From assembly GCF_009827295.1 (NCBI RefSeq), contig NZ_WTYD01000001.1:2129496-2193495 (forward strand): a DNA stretch of 64,000 bases, in the 5' to 3' direction. Below are positions 63,892 to 64,000 of this stretch, piece after piece (within the stretch, counting starts at the first letter, position 1; the number at the start of each line of letters is the position of its first letter). The notes under the pieces are model-generated. The model had not been told where the DNA came from. It did not search any database and saw only the letters and a program-made list of their open reading frames with translations. Source of the stretch: Qipengyuania pelagi. GTDB taxonomy: Bacteria; Pseudomonadota; Alphaproteobacteria; Sphingomonadales; Sphingomonadaceae. The position numbers and the translations under genes were made by a program.

Positions 63892-64000
63892 GGGCGCCTT
63901 TTGCCCGGACGAGGTCTGCTGAGGCCTGCTGCTGTTCTCGCAGGGCCCGGTTGAGGTCAGCCTTCGAGATCGCTCCTGCGGCAAAACGTTGGCGGTTCAG
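63821..64000 (-). CDS. Outer-membrane efflux protein, C-terminal end (NodT/TolC type, cut by window edge)
   Basis: The reverse strand gives 59 residues ending at TAG (63821-63823). The pattern RFAAGAISKADLNRAL then a heptad-like helix and LTLAWIALQKSLGLGW is the usual C-terminal helix of outer-membrane factors of RND efflux or metal exporters. The rest lies beyond the window. It overlaps the convergent thioesterase by 71 bases. Confidence 0.72.
   Translation of the reverse strand: MNRQRFAAGAISKADLNRALREQQQASADLVRAKGALTLAWIALQKSLGLGWQEPVRDQ

Noticed and set aside
1..64000. CRISPR array, rRNA operon or intact insertion sequence
   Set aside because: No regularly spaced repeats, no rRNA sequence and no transposase frame were seen in the window.

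Overview
The window is a GC-rich alphaproteobacterial chromosome segment, most likely from the Sphingomonadales and plausibly a marine Erythrobacteraceae member. I infer this from the housekeeping gene neighbourhoods (Mrp ATPase beside hflK-hflC-degP, ftsE-ftsX-ydcF-plsC, metX-metW), the protein style, a large TonB-dependent receptor of the Xanthomonas/Caulobacter type, and a glutathione-dependent formaldehyde operon. No database search was possible, so the taxonomy is inference.

Layout: 1-20 kb is dense core genome. It holds an Mrp/ApbC ATPase (cut by the window edge), the HflKC complex and a DegP-type protease, a class A penicillin-binding protein, MsrB, a GST-like protein, two small secreted proteins, a formaldehyde detoxification operon (class III ADH, cupin, VOC protein, S-formylglutathione hydrolase), metX-metW, hisC, and plsC/ydcF/ftsX/ftsE in a chain of overlapping genes. 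A zinc-ribbon membrane protein and a tRNA-Leu(GAG) close this part.

20.2-43.7 kb reads as an inserted catabolic island. It abuts the 3' end of the tRNA-Leu gene, where the C-terminal remnant of a large serine recombinase still lies. It encodes a beta-helix carbohydrate-active protein, a GntR/FadR-type regulator, aldose 1-epimerase, a formylglycine sulfatase, two divergent GH97 glycosidases, a TonB-dependent receptor, an SGNH esterase, the matching formylglycine-generating enzyme, an SMP-30 lactonase, a Gfo/Idh/MocA dehydrogenase resembling D-galactose 1-dehydrogenase, a sodium symporter very like the Vibrio Na+/galactose transporter, then dgoK, dgoA and an IlvD/Edd dehydratase. Together they make a full route: outer-membrane import, desulfation, deacetylation, alpha-glycoside cleavage, Na+-driven galactose import, and a complete oxidative De Ley-Doudoroff pathway to pyruvate and glyceraldehyde 3-phosphate. 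The likely target is a sulfated, perhaps acetylated, galactose-containing glycan. Three AT-rich elements at the divergent promoters may be the operators of the GntR regulator.

43.7-49.7 kb is a signalling block transcribed leftward: a 1156-aa hybrid kinase with three receiver domains, CheR, a CheB without receiver domain, and a receiver-kinase protein. No other chemotaxis gene is present. 49.7-51.6 kb is gene-poor and holds a 31-aa membrane peptide gene, a DUF2171 protein and a hydrophilic protein.

51.7-64 kb returns to core genes (nrdB, argB, yggT, folD, marC, a Lon-substrate-domain protein, a thioredoxin-TPR chaperone, tRNA-Gly(GCC)). It is interrupted at 52.8-54.6 kb by a lower-GC NaeI-like restriction-modification pair. 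The last 1.5 kb carries an alpha/beta hydrolase, a hotdog thioesterase and the 3' end of an outer-membrane efflux protein gene.
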